A DNA stretch of 64,000 nucleotides from Sporomusa acidovorans (GCF_900101845.1 NZ_FNAM01000017.1:45353-109352), one strand, 5' to 3'. Shown: positions 43,390 through 53,414, counted from the first letter of the stretch. Notes: a model not told the origin generated them from the letters alone. A program made the numbers and translations.

Positions 43390-45300
43390 TTAGCAGATAT
43401 GTATCATATTCTTTTTGTATTCGCGATAAAGATTTTTTAATTCGCTTATTTTATCTGACATTTCAACCTGCAATGCTGACGCCGTATCAAAATCATCTCT
43501 TTGGATAGCTTCTTTGATACGGGTAAATAAGCTCGGCTGGGCTAAATAATCTTTCGCTAAATATACGCGCAGCGAATTAATTTTATCCCAATGATTTAGA
43601 TCTAGATCACTGGCTGAATCAGCATCATGTAACGGTTTAGCTTCTTTAACAATACTGAGGTTCTCTGGGATAATGCGATTTAATAACTCGGTTTTCCAGC
43701 GTACTAACGCACCGGCAACAAACCCTTCAATAAGTTCCGGACGGAAAGCATTTCCGGCAGTAAGTGTTTTAACCTTTTCCGGATACTTCTTAATGCTTTG
43801 CATATTTTCCCAAACTGTTGCAGGTGGTTCGGAGAATAGGCGGTTACGTTCTTCTTCGGAATAATCATCAAATACGTCATGCTCGCTCCGGTAAGCCCTA
43901 TCAGTTTCAAGATAGAAACCCTGTTTGCCTGCATCCTTAGAAAGTTCAGCATCCAGTTCCTCTACTGTTTTGCCGGAATTGACGGCTGCTTTAACACCAT
44001 CAAGAATACTCAGATAAAAAGCGGCTAAAGCAATATAAGTATTCGTGTAAGGATTAGGTGAGCGAACTTCAAATCTGGTAGCCATAGGGTTGCTGACATC
44101 ACGGACCAGGCCGGCCAGAATTGTTCTGTTACGGGAAGGCACAGCCGGTGAATGACCTAATGATGTCACAATGCAGATCGGAGCCTCAAAGCCTGGTTTT
44201 AAACGGTTGAGTGAGTCATTTGTTGAAGAAATAAAAGGATTGATTATTTCATAATGCTTTAGCAGCCCCATAATAGCGCCATAGCCAATTGCACTCAAGA
44301 AATACTGCTTCATATCAGATGGTGAGAACAGGTTTACTATTTTGCCGGATTTAAGCTTGGCAGCAATTCCAACATGGGTGTGCTCCCCATTACCGGCAAC
44401 ACCGATAATCGGTTTAGCTTTAAAGGTAACCTCAAGACCATTGGCCCGGAAAGCTTCTTTCACCAAAATCCTGGCCTGAAGTTCATTATCAGCACACTGC
44501 AGGGCGTTGGAAAATTTCCAGTCAATTTCAAGTTGTTCCATAACATGGCTCAATTGCCCTGTTTCGTCAATTTGGGCTTTAACACCACCAACCTCTTTAT
44601 GCCCCATCTCAGGTTCGAGGCCGTATTGGGCCATCGTCAGTAGAGCTTGTTCCATAGCTGTACGAACATTGCCCCGGGTGCGCTGCCAATACTGTTCCTG
44701 CATAACCTGTGAAGCAGAAAGCTCTTCAACTTCTGCCTTGTTAGCCGGAGTTTTTACCCAAAACTCAAGTTCCGTAGCAGCGGTAAAAATAATATCTTCA
44801 ACATCGGCCCCATTTATATGCTCCAGTCCGGCAATTTTTGCGTTTTTTTGGAAGAGACCTTTTATCTCAGTCTTAACATGTTCCAAACTTTGCGCCAGAA
44901 TAGAACGCGAATCGACCCTGAGGCCATTATGTACTAAGAAAGCAGGAATGCGAAGTGTACCAACAGGCTTACCGGTTTCTTCATCAATATGTTCGAAATT
45001 ATAGTCTACAAACCAATTGACACTGGCATCTGCAAGCATATCAACCTTGGCATTGTTTAGTGTGGCAATGCCTGTAAGAACGACAGATGAGCCGTCTGTT
45101 TGGACCGCACCACCATTATAGAAATCTTCTATGTCTTTAATAAACAATTTGATCGGAATTTTTTCATCGGTATCGTTACCGGCTAAGTCAATACCAACCA
45201 GCGAAGCAAACTTGATCTCGGAATGATTGGTAAGCAAATTTAAGAGCTCTTCTTTGGCATACTTGCCGGCAGGAATTAAATACATTAAATCTTTTTCCAT
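43390..45300 (-). CDS. Glutamine synthetase, long GS-family form
   Basis: 636 residues, well above the 440-470 of classical GSI. ATP- and glutamate-binding motifs are present: TAATELEFWVK (about 172), MGHKEVGGVKAQID (about 235), VAGNGEHTHVGIA (about 313), SRNRTILAG and RFEVRSPNPYTNTYIALAA (about 420). The C-terminal ~140 residues form a helical extension. It joins ammonia to glutamate in the cytoplasm. The leader and promoter closely match those of the GSIII gene at 46229, so the two are probably co-regulated. GAGGTG precedes the ATG. Confidence 0.9.
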   Translation of the reverse strand: MEKDLMYLIPAGKYAKEELLNLLTNHSEIKFASLVGIDLAGNDTDEKIPIKLFIKDIEDFYNGGAVQTDGSSVVLTGIATLNNAKVDMLADASVNWFVDYNFEHIDEETGKPVGTLRIPAFLVHNGLRVDSRSILAQSLEHVKTEIKGLFQKNAKIAGLEHINGADVEDIIFTAATELEFWVKTPANKAEVEELSASQVMQEQYWQRTRGNVRTAMEQALLTMAQYGLEPEMGHKEVGGVKAQIDETGQLSHVMEQLEIDWKFSNALQCADNELQARILVKEAFRANGLEVTFKAKPIIGVAGNGEHTHVGIAAKLKSGKIVNLFSPSDMKQYFLSAIGYGAIMGLLKHYEIINPFISSTNDSLNRLKPGFEAPICIVTSLGHSPAVPSRNRTILAGLVRDVSNPMATRFEVRSPNPYTNTYIALAAFYLSILDGVKAAVNSGKTVEELDAELSKDAGKQGFYLETDRAYRSEHDVFDDYSEEERNRLFSEPPATVWENMQSIKKYPEKVKTLTAGNAFRPELIEGFVAGALVRWKTELLNRIIPENLSIVKEAKPLHDADSASDLDLNHWDKINSLRVYLAKDYLAQPSLFTRIKEAIQRDDFDTASALQVEMSDKISELKNLYREYKKNMIHIC

Positions 45301-45367
45301 CTTTTCACCTCATTTATGAAATATCCCTCAGTATAGGATTTCACTTTTTACCTCGGTCAATACAGTT

Positions 45368-45415
45368 AAAAAAACAGACTCCTTCCTCTTATTTAGAGTG
45401 CAAGAAGTCATTGAC
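45368..45415 (-). promoter_or_regulatory. Attenuator in the leader of the long glutamine synthetase
   Basis: Minus strand: an AAGT-CAATG-ACTT hairpin, whose 3' arm is also the 5' arm of a longer terminator (GACTTCTT/AAGGAGTC around CTCT/AGAG) followed by seven T. The two structures exclude each other. The same arrangement precedes the GSIII gene. Confidence 0.7.
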
Positions 45416-45436
45416 TTAGGTAAAAATTATGTTTTA

Positions 45437-45464
45437 ATTATAGCATATAAATACATTTTGTCTA
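45437..45464 (-). promoter_or_regulatory. Promoter of the long glutamine synthetase
   Basis: Minus-strand TAGACA (45459-45464), 16-base spacer, TATAAT (45437-45442). The flanks CTAGACAAAA and TGCTATAATTAAA are identical to those of the GSIII promoter at 48443-48470. Confidence 0.75.
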
Positions 45465-45608
45465 GAATCTAGCAAACATTGTCCATATACGAACCCGATA
45501 ATTTCTAATTTTTCTTATCAATCTCCGGCAGGATGCATGAATATTGACAGCGAATCTAGTAGTCACACTATATCCCCGTAAATTAACATGTTGTGGAGGT
45601 TACATTCC

Positions 45609-46121
45609 ATGATTTATTCCGCAGAACGCCATGATTTAACCGCTATTCTGGAAATATATAACGAAGCCATACTAAATACAACGGCAGTTTATGATTACAA
45701 ACCACATTCTATAGAAGACAGAACAATCTGGTATGATAAAAAAATGGCAGAAGGGTTTCCGATTCTGGTATACAAGGAAGATAATGCTGTGGCGGGATTC
45801 GCAACCTACGGGCCTTTTAGAGCATGGCCCGCATATAAATATACGATCGAGCATTCCGTTTATGTCCACAAAGATTTTCGGGGAAAGCATATCGGAACGG
45901 CTCTGCTGAAGGCGTTAATTGAAATTGCCAATGCAAAAGGCTACGCCATAATGGTGGCCGGCATAGACGCAAGTAATGAAAGCAGTAAAATACTGCATAA
46001 AAAACTAGGGTTTAGCGAGTCCGGTACCATTTATAAAGCCGGTTACAAATTCGGTACATGGCTTGATTTAGTCTTTTATCAGTATCAACTCCAAGGACCG
46101 GATAACCCAAAAGACGAATAG
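45609..46121 (+). CDS. GNAT N-acetyltransferase, phosphinothricin acetyltransferase-like
   Basis: 170 residues from the ATG at 45609; GGAGG lies inside the longer frame that opens at 45588. GNAT fold with motif A VYVHKDFRGKHIGTALL (about 86), motif B GFSESGTIYKAGYKFGTW and the family opening IYNEAILNTTAVYDY. This sub-family acetylates phosphinothricin/methionine sulfoximine, which are glutamine synthetase inhibitors, or other amines. Its position between two glutamine synthetase genes is suggestive, but function is inferred. Confidence 0.85.
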   Translation: MIYSAERHDLTAILEIYNEAILNTTAVYDYKPHSIEDRTIWYDKKMAEGFPILVYKEDNAVAGFATYGPFRAWPAYKYTIEHSVYVHKDFRGKHIGTALLKALIEIANAKGYAIMVAGIDASNESSKILHKKLGFSESGTIYKAGYKFGTWLDLVFYQYQLQGPDNPKDE

Positions 46122-46153
46122 CTACCAGTTGTTTTGCCGCTAATTCTGTGACC

Positions 46154-46184
46154 AAAAAAAGCACTGATATCCAGTGCTTTTTTT
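46154..46184. terminator. Bidirectional terminator
   Basis: AAAAGCACTGGAT/ATCCAGTGCTTTT hairpin between the convergent acetyltransferase and GSIII genes. Confidence 0.88.
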
Positions 46185-46228
46185 GTAGTGTGAAATTACT
46201 ATTCATGTAGATGATTTCGTCAAATCAA

Positions 46229-48322
46229 CTATATGTTAAATAACAAATCCCCATAAGTCGGCATCGGCCATACATCTTTATCTACAAGTGTTTCAAGCGT
46301 ATCGGCAACGTCTCTTAAAGCGCCCATTTTTTCAAAAACATCAAACCGAAACAATGAAGCCTGTTCATAGGTGTCGCCATGGGCATTGGCGGCTTTGTCT
46401 ACGGCTTCTTCAAGAATTGCAATTTTCTTCTTTAACGCTGCTGTTAAAGATGATACTTCTGTCAGCAATTCAGTCTGAGCTGTGATATCAGCGGCTACAC
46501 CTGTAGCTTTAATTGTATTAATTGAGGCTGCGAGGCATGTCGAGAATTTAATGACAGCAGGAAGAATTTGCCGTTTTGCCATTTCCAGCATCGTAAGAGC
46601 TTCGATATTAATTGTTTTGATATAATTTTCCAAAGCTATTTCGTAACGGGATTCCATTTCTACTTTGCTTAATACACCATGCTTTTCCACTATCGCTATA
46701 TTCTTTGCGGAGATTAATGCTTTAGCAGCTTCTATAGTAGTCTTGATGTTTGGCAGTCCTCTTTTTTCCGCTTCAACTACCCATTCATCCGAGTATCCGT
46801 TTCCATTAAATACAACTTTCTTATGTTTCTTTACATATTCAGTAAGAATGGATTTGACTTCGGCTTCTACATCGGTAGCTTTTTCTAAGCGGTCGGCAAC
46901 CTCACTTAATACTTCAGCTACTGCAGTATTAATGAAAAAGTTTGGTCCGGCAATGGAAGCAGAGGAAGGAACCATTCTAAATTCAAACTTATTACCGGTA
47001 AAGGCAAACGGTGACGTTCTATTTCTATCTGTTGCATCTTTGGGTAAGGCCGGCAGAGTAGTTACGCCGATCTCCATCTGACCGCCTGTTTTCGAACTGG
47101 TTGCTCTACCTTTTTCGATCTGCTCCAGGATGTCTTGCAGCTGCTCACCTAAGAATATTGAGATAATAGCCGGAGGAGCTTCGTTAGCGCCAAGTCGATG
47201 ATCATTTCCCGGATTTGCGGCTGACACTCTGATTAAATCGGCATAATCATCGACAGCTTTAATAACCGAGCACAAGAATACCAGGAACTGTTCATTGTCG
47301 TGGGGAGTACGGCCTGGCTCCAGCAAGTTCATTCCGTCGTCGGTTGCCATTGACCAGTTGTTATGTTTGCCAGAACCGTTTATCCCGGCAAAGGGTTTCT
47401 CATGCAGTAAACACACAAGGTCATGCCGCAATGCAACTTTTTTCATTGCATCCATAGTTAACTGGTTGTGATCTGTAGCAATATTGGTAGTAGCAAATAT
47501 TGGAGCCAATTCATGCTGCGCGGGAGCAACTTCGTTATGCTTAGTCTTTGCGGAAATTCCAAGCTTCCAAAGTTCTTCATCCAATTCTTTCATGTAAGCA
47601 GAAATTCTTTCTTTAATCGAACCGAAGTAATGGTCTTCTAGCTCTTGTCCTTTAGGCGGTTTAGCGCCAAAAAGGGTTCTGCCGGTAAATATCAAATCTT
47701 TTCTTTGATCATACATTTTTTTATCTACAATAAAGTATTCTTGTTCTGGACCAACAGTGGTAATAACTTTCTTTGATGTGGTATTACCCAGAGCTCTTAA
47801 CACACGCAAAGCCTGTTTTGACAAGGCTTCCATTGAGCGCAATAACGGGGTTTTCTTATCTAATGCTTCCCCTGTATAGGAACAGAAGGCAGTCGGTATA
47901 CATAAAGAACCGTCTTTTATAAAGGCTGGTGATGTGCAATCCCAGGCTGTATAGCCTCTGGCTTCAAAAGTAGCTCGAATGCCGCCGGATGGAAAAGAGG
48001 ATGCATCTGGCTCACCTTTAATTAATTCCTTACCGGAAAACTCCATAATTGCCTTGCCATCCAACGTTGGCGAAATAAATGCGTCGTGCTTTTCCGCAGT
48101 AATCCCTGTCATAGGTTGGAACCAATGAGTAAAGTGAGTTGCACCTTTTTCAAGCGCCCAATCTTTCATCGCACTTGCTACTACATCAGCAACCGCTGGA
48201 TCTAAAGGAAGCCCCTCTTCAATTGTCTTCTTTAAAGCTTTATATGTGGCTTTAGGAAGACGTTCTTTCATTACAGCATCATTGAATACGTTTGAACCAA
48301 AAATTTGACCTAGGTTGCTCAT
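46229..48322 (-). CDS. glnN: Glutamine synthetase type III
   Basis: 697 residues from the ATG at 48322 (AAAGGGG upstream), the size of GSIII. Features: [16 protein letters not shown] (about 80), [19 protein letters not shown] (about 125), [13 protein letters not shown] (about 210), [16 protein letters not shown] (about 285), [11 protein letters not shown] (about 345) and [19 protein letters not shown] (about 470). A C-terminal helical part ends it. Unrelated in close sequence to the enzyme at 43390. A terminator-bearing leader precedes it. Confidence 0.96.
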   Translation of the reverse strand: MSNLGQIFGSNVFNDAVMKERLPKATYKALKKTIEEGLPLDPAVADVVASAMKDWALEKGATHFTHWFQPMTGITAEKHDAFISPTLDGKAIMEFSGKELIKGEPDASSFPSGGIRATFEARGYTAWDCTSPAFIKDGSLCIPTAFCSYTGEALDKKTPLLRSMEALSKQALRVLRALGNTTSKKVITTVGPEQEYFIVDKKMYDQRKDLIFTGRTLFGAKPPKGQELEDHYFGSIKERISAYMKELDEELWKLGISAKTKHNEVAPAQHELAPIFATTNIATDHNQLTMDAMKKVALRHDLVCLLHEKPFAGINGSGKHNNWSMATDDGMNLLEPGRTPHDNEQFLVFLCSVIKAVDDYADLIRVSAANPGNDHRLGANEAPPAIISIFLGEQLQDILEQIEKGRATSSKTGGQMEIGVTTLPALPKDATDRNRTSPFAFTGNKFEFRMVPSSASIAGPNFFINTAVAEVLSEVADRLEKATDVEAEVKSILTEYVKKHKKVVFNGNGYSDEWVVEAEKRGLPNIKTTIEAAKALISAKNIAIVEKHGVLSKVEMESRYEIALENYIKTINIEALTMLEMAKRQILPAVIKFSTCLAASINTIKATGVAADITAQTELLTEVSSLTAALKKKIAILEEAVDKAANAHGDTYEQASLFRFDVFEKMGALRDVADTLETLVDKDVWPMPTYGDLLFNI

Positions 48323-48365
48323 CAAAAAAACCCCTTTCAATTTTTCTTCTTGCATTAAATTAGTA

Positions 48366-48422
48366 AAAAAAAAGATAGACTCCTCCACATAACATTCTTA
48401 TGTGAAGGAGTCTTCATTGACT
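48366..48422 (-). promoter_or_regulatory. Attenuator in the glnN leader
   Basis: Minus strand: hairpin GAGTC-AATGAA-GACTC whose 3' arm is shared with a long terminator (AGACTCCTTCACATAA/TTATGTGGAGGAGTCT) followed by nine T. The first loop is a hexaloop with A at position 1 and G at position 4, as in RNA sites of ANTAR antiterminators. A second such loop is not evident. Confidence 0.7.
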
Positions 48423-48442
48423 CAGAATATAAATATAGTTTA

Positions 48443-48470
48443 ATTATAGCACAAAAATATCTTTTGTCTA
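48443..48470 (-). promoter_or_regulatory. Promoter of glnN
   Basis: Minus-strand TAGACA (48465-48470), 16-base spacer, TATAAT (48443-48448); matches the promoter at 45437-45464 in both hexamers, spacing and flanks. Confidence 0.75.
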
Positions 48471-48589
48471 GGTATATAATAACACTTTAAGTAAATTTTT
48501 TTTAATATCAGCCAAAACTTTACATTTCTGAGCAAGTAAGCTATCTATGTTTCTATAAACTAGAAAGGATACGAATCCTTATATAATTA

Positions 48590-48624
48590 AACCCGCAGCC
48601 TTTATAAGGTCTGCGGGTTTGCTG
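48590..48624 (-). terminator. Terminator of rnpB
   Basis: AAACCCGCAGACCTT/AAGGCTGCGGGTTT hairpin on the minus strand just past the RNase P RNA. Confidence 0.85.
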
Positions 48625-48634
48625 CTTTGCTCGT

Positions 48635-48986
48635 CTGAGTAGTCAGTAAGCCGAGTTCTGTTCCGCATTAAGCGGTAATGATCATTTATCTAGACCGGCA
48701 GTTACCTGCCGGTTCAAGCGACACAACCCGGAAGATTCAGCGGGCAGCTTCATCTCTTCCCTATTTGGTCTTGCTCCAGGTGGGGTTTACCTAGCCAGTC
48801 AGTCACCTGACTGCTGGTGCGCTCTTACCGCACCGTTCCATCCTTACCCGACAATGTCAGGCGGTTTACATTTCTGTGGCACTATCCCTAAGGTCGCCCT
48901 CGCTGGACGTTATCCAGCACCCTGCCCTATGGAGCTCGGACTTTCCTCAGATGGTTCAAACACCTGCGATCATCTTTCGTACTCAG
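48635..48986 (-). ncRNA. rnpB: RNase P RNA (class A)
   Basis: Minus strand holds the conserved RNase P blocks: GAGGAAAGTCCGAGCTCC, CAGGGTGCTGGATAACGTCC, AGGGCGACCTTAGGGATAGTGCCACAGAAA, ACCCCACCTGGAGCAAGACCAAATAGG and the 3' region AACAGAACTCGGCTTACTGAC. The ends are set by the pairing CTGAGTA (48980-48986) with TACTCAG (48635-48641). The ribozyme trims tRNA 5' leaders. Confidence 0.95.
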
Positions 48987-49039
48987 AACATTTCGTACTT
49001 ATAAATCTAACATGTATTACAGAACAAGTCAATAAGCCA

Positions 49040-49699
49040 TTACTGTTTATTTAAAGCCTGCCGAATAGCACGGACTTTGGCGGGAATATCAGCGGCCCCT
49101 ACAAGCTCGGTAATCAACGCCATAATATTTGCACCATGACGTTTGACTTCCATAATATTGTGTTCCTTTATTCCGCCAATAGCAACAAAAGGAATATCCA
49201 GATTCTTCACAATGTAATCAAGATATGAAAAGCCGACCGCTTGACATACACCTTTTTTAGTGTTGGTGGAAAATACCGGACCAACACCAATATAGTCAAC
49301 ACACCCCAAAGTCGCAGCGGCTTTAGCTTGTTCCGGAGTATGAGTGGATAAGCCCAGAATCATTTCATTGCCAATAAGTTCCCTTACTTTAAGCGGCGGT
49401 AAATCCTCCTGTCCAAGGTGTATCCCGTCCGCCCCGACTAGAAGTGCCAAATCTACATGATCATTAATAATAAAGGTTACTCTCGCCTGTTTTGTCAGAT
49501 TCCTGATCGTAAGACATTCCTCATACATCGCTCCCGCCTGTTTATTTTTTTCCCGGTATTGAATTACCTTGATTCCGGCCTTAATCAAAAGCTTTACGAC
49601 TTCGACATTACTTCTGCCCATAGAATATTCCTCAGCGGTAAGAGCATAAATATCTGTCGTTAAAAAGTTGGTCATTCCCGGCCTATGTACCATAACCAT
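49040..49699 (-). CDS. thiE: Thiamine-phosphate synthase
   Basis: 219-residue TIM barrel: VIQYREKNKQAG (about 45), FIINDHVDLALLVGADGIHLGQEDL (about 77-101, pyrimidine-phosphate site), GLSTHTPEQAKAA, DYIGVGPVFSTNTKKG (phosphate loop) and FVAIGGIKEHNI. It couples HMP-PP to the thiazole phosphate to give thiamine phosphate. GGGGGAG lies before the ATG. No other thi genes are adjacent and no TPP riboswitch is seen. It follows the Nif3-like gene by 26 bases. Confidence 0.93.
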   Translation of the reverse strand: MVMVHRPGMTNFLTTDIYALTAEEYSMGRSNVEVVKLLIKAGIKVIQYREKNKQAGAMYEECLTIRNLTKQARVTFIINDHVDLALLVGADGIHLGQEDLPPLKVRELIGNEMILGLSTHTPEQAKAAATLGCVDYIGVGPVFSTNTKKGVCQAVGFSYLDYIVKNLDIPFVAIGGIKEHNIMEVKRHGANIMALITELVGAADIPAKVRAIRQALNKQ

Positions 49700-49725
49700 A
49701 TATTCTCCCCCATCCCATTTATTCT

Positions 49726-50844
49726 TTAATACACAGTAAAGACATCTTTACTTGTACTATTCTCCATAACTGCTATATTCCAGGCATTTTTTCCCGCACA
49801 TTCATTAATATAGTGGGCTAAAAATTCCACTACCGGCTGCTCGGTCGCAAAATGGCCTGCATCGATAATGGCCAGACCCTTATTTACGGCTTGCTGGGCT
49901 TCATGGTATTTTACGTCACCCGTCAAAAAAACATCTGCACCGGCGGCAATGGCGTATTTAATCAAATCAGCCCCACTGCCGCCGCATACAGCTACCTTGT
50001 TTATTCTTGTTTTACTTGAGCCTGCTACTTTTAATGAATTTATGTTTAATTTACTTTTTACTTGGCTGATAAATTCTCCAAGTAGTACGGATTCAGTAAG
50101 TTCGCCAATTCTCCCTAACCCATAATTAGCTGCCTTATTGTCCAAGGCATAATCATCATAGGCTACCTCTTCATAGGGGTGCGCGGCCAACATCGCATAA
50201 ATGACTTGGGAACGCAAGCGATCCGGCACAATAGTTTCTATTCGGCATTCATCAACAAATTCTAATTTTCCTTGTTGACCAATATAAGGCGTTGTTTCAG
50301 GCAGCGGCAAAAAAGTCCCCACCCCTTGAGTCTGAAATGCACAATGACTATAGTTGCCTATATGCCCCGCACCGGCCTCAGTCATCGCCCTTCTTACCTG
50401 GTCGGCATGTGAAACGGGGACAAATACAACAAGCTTATGTGCCTGTTCCTGGTATACCTTCGTTAGCGGCCTTATATTCTTAAGCGCAAACGTTTGGGCA
50501 AGAACGTCATTTACACCGCCAGGAGCAATATCTAAATTAGTATGAGCGGCATACACGGCTACCCCATTTTGAATCAGCTCAAATAATATATTGCCTTGGG
50601 GCAAGTCAGAGCGAATACTGTTGATCCCTTTAAATATTACCGGATGATGGGCAACCATCATATCGGCTCCGCTGGCAACCGCCTGATCCACAGCTTCTTG
50701 ATCAACATCTAAGGTAACAAATATTTTCTGTATAGTCTGCTCGGGATGACCAACTAAAAGCCCAACATTATCCCACTTTTCGGCTAAATATGCCGGGGCT
50801 AATTTCTCGAGTTCAGCAATAACTTCACGACAGGTTACAGGCAT
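49726..50844 (-). CDS. Nif3-like dinuclear metal centre protein (YqfO type)
   Basis: 372 residues: two Nif3 halves flanking an inserted PII/CutA-like domain (about 140-230), as in B. subtilis YqfO. Metal ligands appear in MMVAHHPVIFKG (about 62), AAHTNLDIAPGGVND (about 99) and, in the C-terminal half, FLTGDVKYHEAQ and DAGHFATEQP. Biochemical role unsettled. The start overlaps the end of trmK by ten bases, an arrangement conserved in Firmicutes. Confidence 0.93.
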   Translation of the reverse strand: MPVTCREVIAELEKLAPAYLAEKWDNVGLLVGHPEQTIQKIFVTLDVDQEAVDQAVASGADMMVAHHPVIFKGINSIRSDLPQGNILFELIQNGVAVYAAHTNLDIAPGGVNDVLAQTFALKNIRPLTKVYQEQAHKLVVFVPVSHADQVRRAMTEAGAGHIGNYSHCAFQTQGVGTFLPLPETTPYIGQQGKLEFVDECRIETIVPDRLRSQVIYAMLAAHPYEEVAYDDYALDNKAANYGLGRIGELTESVLLGEFISQVKSKLNINSLKVAGSSKTRINKVAVCGGSGADLIKYAIAAGADVFLTGDVKYHEAQQAVNKGLAIIDAGHFATEQPVVEFLAHYINECAGKNAWNIAVMENSTSKDVFTVY

Positions 50845-51524
50845 ATTCGTTTTTCCTCCAACTTGTTAAGTTTATTGGTTAGCTCTTGATATTTGCCGGA
50901 ATGCATCGCGCCAGGACTTTCTCTCATGGCACCGAGAACGCCGCGTATCTGATCAATTAGTTCGTTTAAGTGCGGCAGCAACAAAACATTTCTCGTCTGC
51001 CAAAGCAACGGGCCAATATCATAAAATATAGGATCAAAAGCAGCACTTTCCCCCTGTTCAGCCGCAATAACCTGGTACAGCCTGCCATCCTCCCTAACTA
51101 ACTGTTCAGCAGCAATCCGCCAACCGTTGTCATGCAGCCACTTTCGCACAGACGCTGCTGCTAGCATAGGTTGTAAAATAAGGCGTCTCAATCCAGCGGT
51201 CACTTCCGGCCGTGAGCTCAGGATGTCAATAATATTTGACCCTCCCATGCCGGCAATAACAACAACCTCTGCTTCACCCGGTTTAACAACATCCAGACCA
51301 TTGCCTAACCGGACGGAAATAAATGATGTTAATCCTGCTGATTCCACTGCATTTTTTGCCGATAAGTAAGGTCCCTGATGAATATCACCAGCAATGGCGC
51401 AGGTAATTACTTTGTGTCTGGTTAGATATATAGGTAAATAAGCATGATCGGTGCCAATATCCGCCAGCGTCACACCGGCAGGAACCATATCGGCAATGGC
51501 TTTTAACCGTTCACTTATTTTCAC
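50835..51524 (-). CDS. trmK: tRNA (adenine22-N1)-methyltransferase TrmK
   Basis: 229-residue Rossmann methyltransferase: SAM motif I LADIGTDHAYLPIYL (about 20), then GNGLDVV, VIAGMGGSNIIDIL (about 90) and LILQPMLAAASVRKWL, with a C-terminal helical domain. It methylates A22 in tRNA. GTG start with GGAGGAG upstream. Downstream of rpoD and translationally linked to the Nif3-like gene. Confidence 0.92.
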   Translation of the reverse strand: MKISERLKAIADMVPAGVTLADIGTDHAYLPIYLTRHKVITCAIAGDIHQGPYLSAKNAVESAGLTSFISVRLGNGLDVVKPGEAEVVVIAGMGGSNIIDILSSRPEVTAGLRRLILQPMLAAASVRKWLHDNGWRIAAEQLVREDGRLYQVIAAEQGESAAFDPIFYDIGPLLWQTRNVLLLPHLNELIDQIRGVLGAMRESPGAMHSGKYQELTNKLNKLEEKRICL

Positions 51525-51623
51525 TGAAAACTCCTCCTGTCGGGATATTTATTGCAGGACAATAAATATTATCAATATAGTATTTGACTTTAATGGTGAA
51601 TAATCCTGTAAGCTTATACATAA

Positions 51624-51660
51624 CAAAAAACCTGCGAAAGTATTTCGCAGGTTTTTTGTT
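51624..51660 (-). terminator. Terminator of the four-tRNA operon
   Basis: AAAAACCTGCGAAA/TTTCGCAGGTTTTTT perfect hairpin next to the tRNA-Val 3' end. Confidence 0.93.
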
Positions 51661-51661
51661 A

Positions 51662-51737
<76 letters not shown>

Positions 51738-51811
51738 GTATTCGCAGATTCGCTTCGTTCGCGTACTCGTTTGTTCGAACTCACGACTTATCGAACCTCG
51801 AATCTCAAAGA

Positions 51812-51886
51812 TGGTGACCCGTGGGGGAATCGAACCCCCGTTATCGCCGTGAAAGGGCGGTGTCTTAACCGCTTGACCAACGGGCC
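51812..51886 (-). tRNA. tRNA-Glu (TTC)
   Basis: Acceptor GGCCCGT/ACGGGTC, D arm GGTCAAGCGGTTAAGAC, anticodon loop CTTTCAC, T arm CGGGGGTTCGATTCCCCCA, encoded CCA. Confidence 0.95.
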
Positions 51887-51987
51887 GTAAAAAAGGATTA
51901 ATAGGATGTTCCTCGTTCCACTCGGAACTAAGCGATTCACACGGCTTTCCGCGTCGCTCCGCTCCTAAAAATCCGGTTCACTGCTTA

Positions 51988-52062
51988 TGGTGGGCCCACC
52001 TGGGATCGAACCAGGGACCAGCCGGTTATGAGCCGGCTGCTCTACCGCTGAGCTATAGGCCC
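51988..52062 (-). tRNA. tRNA (CAT), Met or Ile2
   Basis: Acceptor GGGCCTA/TGGGCCC, D arm AGCTCAGCGGTAGAGC, anticodon stem GCCGG/CCGGC around CTCATAA, T arm CCTGGTTCGATCCCAGG, encoded CCA. Whether C34 is modified to read AUA (Ile2) cannot be decided by eye. Confidence 0.9.
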
Positions 52063-52114
52063 TAGAGATATTAAAACAGGTTTTCCGAAGAAAGCCTGTT
52101 TATCAGCTAAAATC

Positions 52115-52190
52115 TGGCTCCCCGAGTAGGACTCGAACCTACGACCGATCGGTTAACAGCCGATTGCTCTACCAACTGAGCTATCGAGGA
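52115..52190 (-). tRNA. tRNA-Asn (GTT)
   Basis: Acceptor TCCTCGA/TCGGGGA, D arm AGCTCAGTTGGTAGAGC, anticodon stem ATCGG/CCGAT around CTGTTAA, T arm GTAGGTTCGAGTCCTAC, encoded CCA. First of the four-tRNA operon. Confidence 0.95.
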
Positions 52191-52208
52191 ATATCGCCAA
52201 CGATGATT

Positions 52209-52237
52209 ATTATAAAACAATGTCCGTGTTACGTCAA
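52209..52237 (-). promoter_or_regulatory. Promoter of the four-tRNA operon
   Basis: Minus-strand TTGACG (52232-52237), 17-base spacer, TATAAT (52209-52214), between the rpoD stop and tRNA-Asn. Confidence 0.88.
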
Positions 52238-52251
52238 GTGATTATTCTATT

Positions 52252-53358
52252 TTACTCAAGAAAATCTTTCAGTTTTTTGCTGCGGCTAGGATGGCGCAGC
52301 TTCCTGAGCGCTTTCGCTTCTATTTGACGAATACGTTCTCTGGTAACTCCGAAATATTGTCCTACTTCCTCCAGCGTTCGAGCCCGCCCATCATCTAAGC
52401 CAAAACGCAGACGAAGTACTTTTTCTTCCCTGGGAGTAAGTGTCTCCAGTACTTCTTCCAGTTGTTCCTTAAGCAACATAAAAGAAGCTGCTTCCGCCGG
52501 AGCCGGAGCGTCCTGGTCTTCAATAAAATCACCCAAATGGGAATCTTCTTCTTCGCCAATTGGTGTTTCCAGCGATACCGGTTCCTGGGCAATTTTCATT
52601 ATCTCCCGTACCCGCTCGACACTTACTTCCATGGCTTTGGCCACTTCTTCAGGCGATGGCTCCCTCCCCAATTCCTGTAGGAGCTGCCGCGATACCCGAA
52701 TAAGCTTATTAATAGTCTCAACCATATGCACCGGAATACGGATTGTACGCGCCTGGTCGGCGATAGCTCTGGTTATTGCCTGACGTATCCACCAGGTGGC
52801 ATACGTACTGAATTTATATCCTTTATTATAGTCAAATTTTTCTACAGCCTTGATTAAACCCAGATTACCTTCCTGAATAAGATCAAGGAATAACATGCCG
52901 CGTCCTACATAGCGTTTAGCGATACTAACAACCAGTCTTAGGTTGGCTTCTGCCAGCCGCCGCTTAGCCTCTTCATCTCCCTGCTCCATCCGTTTAGCCA
53001 ATTTAATTTCCTCATCGGCAGTTAAAAGAGGCACACGACCTATTTCTTTAAGATACATTCTAACAGGATCATCAATACTAATGCCTTCAGGAATGGTGAG
53101 ATCAATATCTACTTCTTCGGCCGTTGCTTCTATCTCGGACATGTCCGGGCCTTCAATCAATTCATTGTCCGGAGCTTCATCTACAATTTCAATACCTTTA
53201 TTACTGAAAATCTCATACATATCATCGATTTCTTCAGGACTCATGTCTTCTGTTTGCATGGTATCCATTATTTCAGAATACGTTAACACACCGCGCTTTT
53301 TACCTTTATGCAAAAGATCATTCACTTGTTCTCCCGGTGTGGTTTTCTTATCGGCCAT
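52252..53358 (-). CDS. rpoD: Primary sigma factor SigA/RpoD
   Basis: 368 residues from the ATG at 53358 (GGGGGGAAAACG upstream). Order: region 1.1-like acidic N-terminus, region 1.2 with [18 protein letters not shown], region 2 with [34 protein letters not shown] and [16 protein letters not shown]. Region 3, then region 4.2 helix-turn-helix [21 protein letters not shown] complete it. It directs RNA polymerase to the TTGACA/TATAAT promoters seen throughout this window. It follows dnaG by 57 bases, the standard macromolecular-synthesis operon order. Confidence 0.98.
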   Translation of the reverse strand: MADKKTTPGEQVNDLLHKGKKRGVLTYSEIMDTMQTEDMSPEEIDDMYEIFSNKGIEIVDEAPDNELIEGPDMSEIEATAEEVDIDLTIPEGISIDDPVRMYLKEIGRVPLLTADEEIKLAKRMEQGDEEAKRRLAEANLRLVVSIAKRYVGRGMLFLDLIQEGNLGLIKAVEKFDYNKGYKFSTYATWWIRQAITRAIADQARTIRIPVHMVETINKLIRVSRQLLQELGREPSPEEVAKAMEVSVERVREIMKIAQEPVSLETPIGEEEDSHLGDFIEDQDAPAPAEAASFMLLKEQLEEVLETLTPREEKVLRLRFGLDDGRARTLEEVGQYFGVTRERIRQIEAKALRKLRHPSRSKKLKDFLE

Positions 53359-53414
53359 CGTTTTCCCCCCTTCCTTTGGCAATTAACGGTAATAAATTTA
53401 TCAATACTTGCTCA

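Noticed and set aside
48854..49054. Plus-strand 66-codon ORF
   Set aside because: Antisense to RNase P RNA; the structured RNA explains the open frame.
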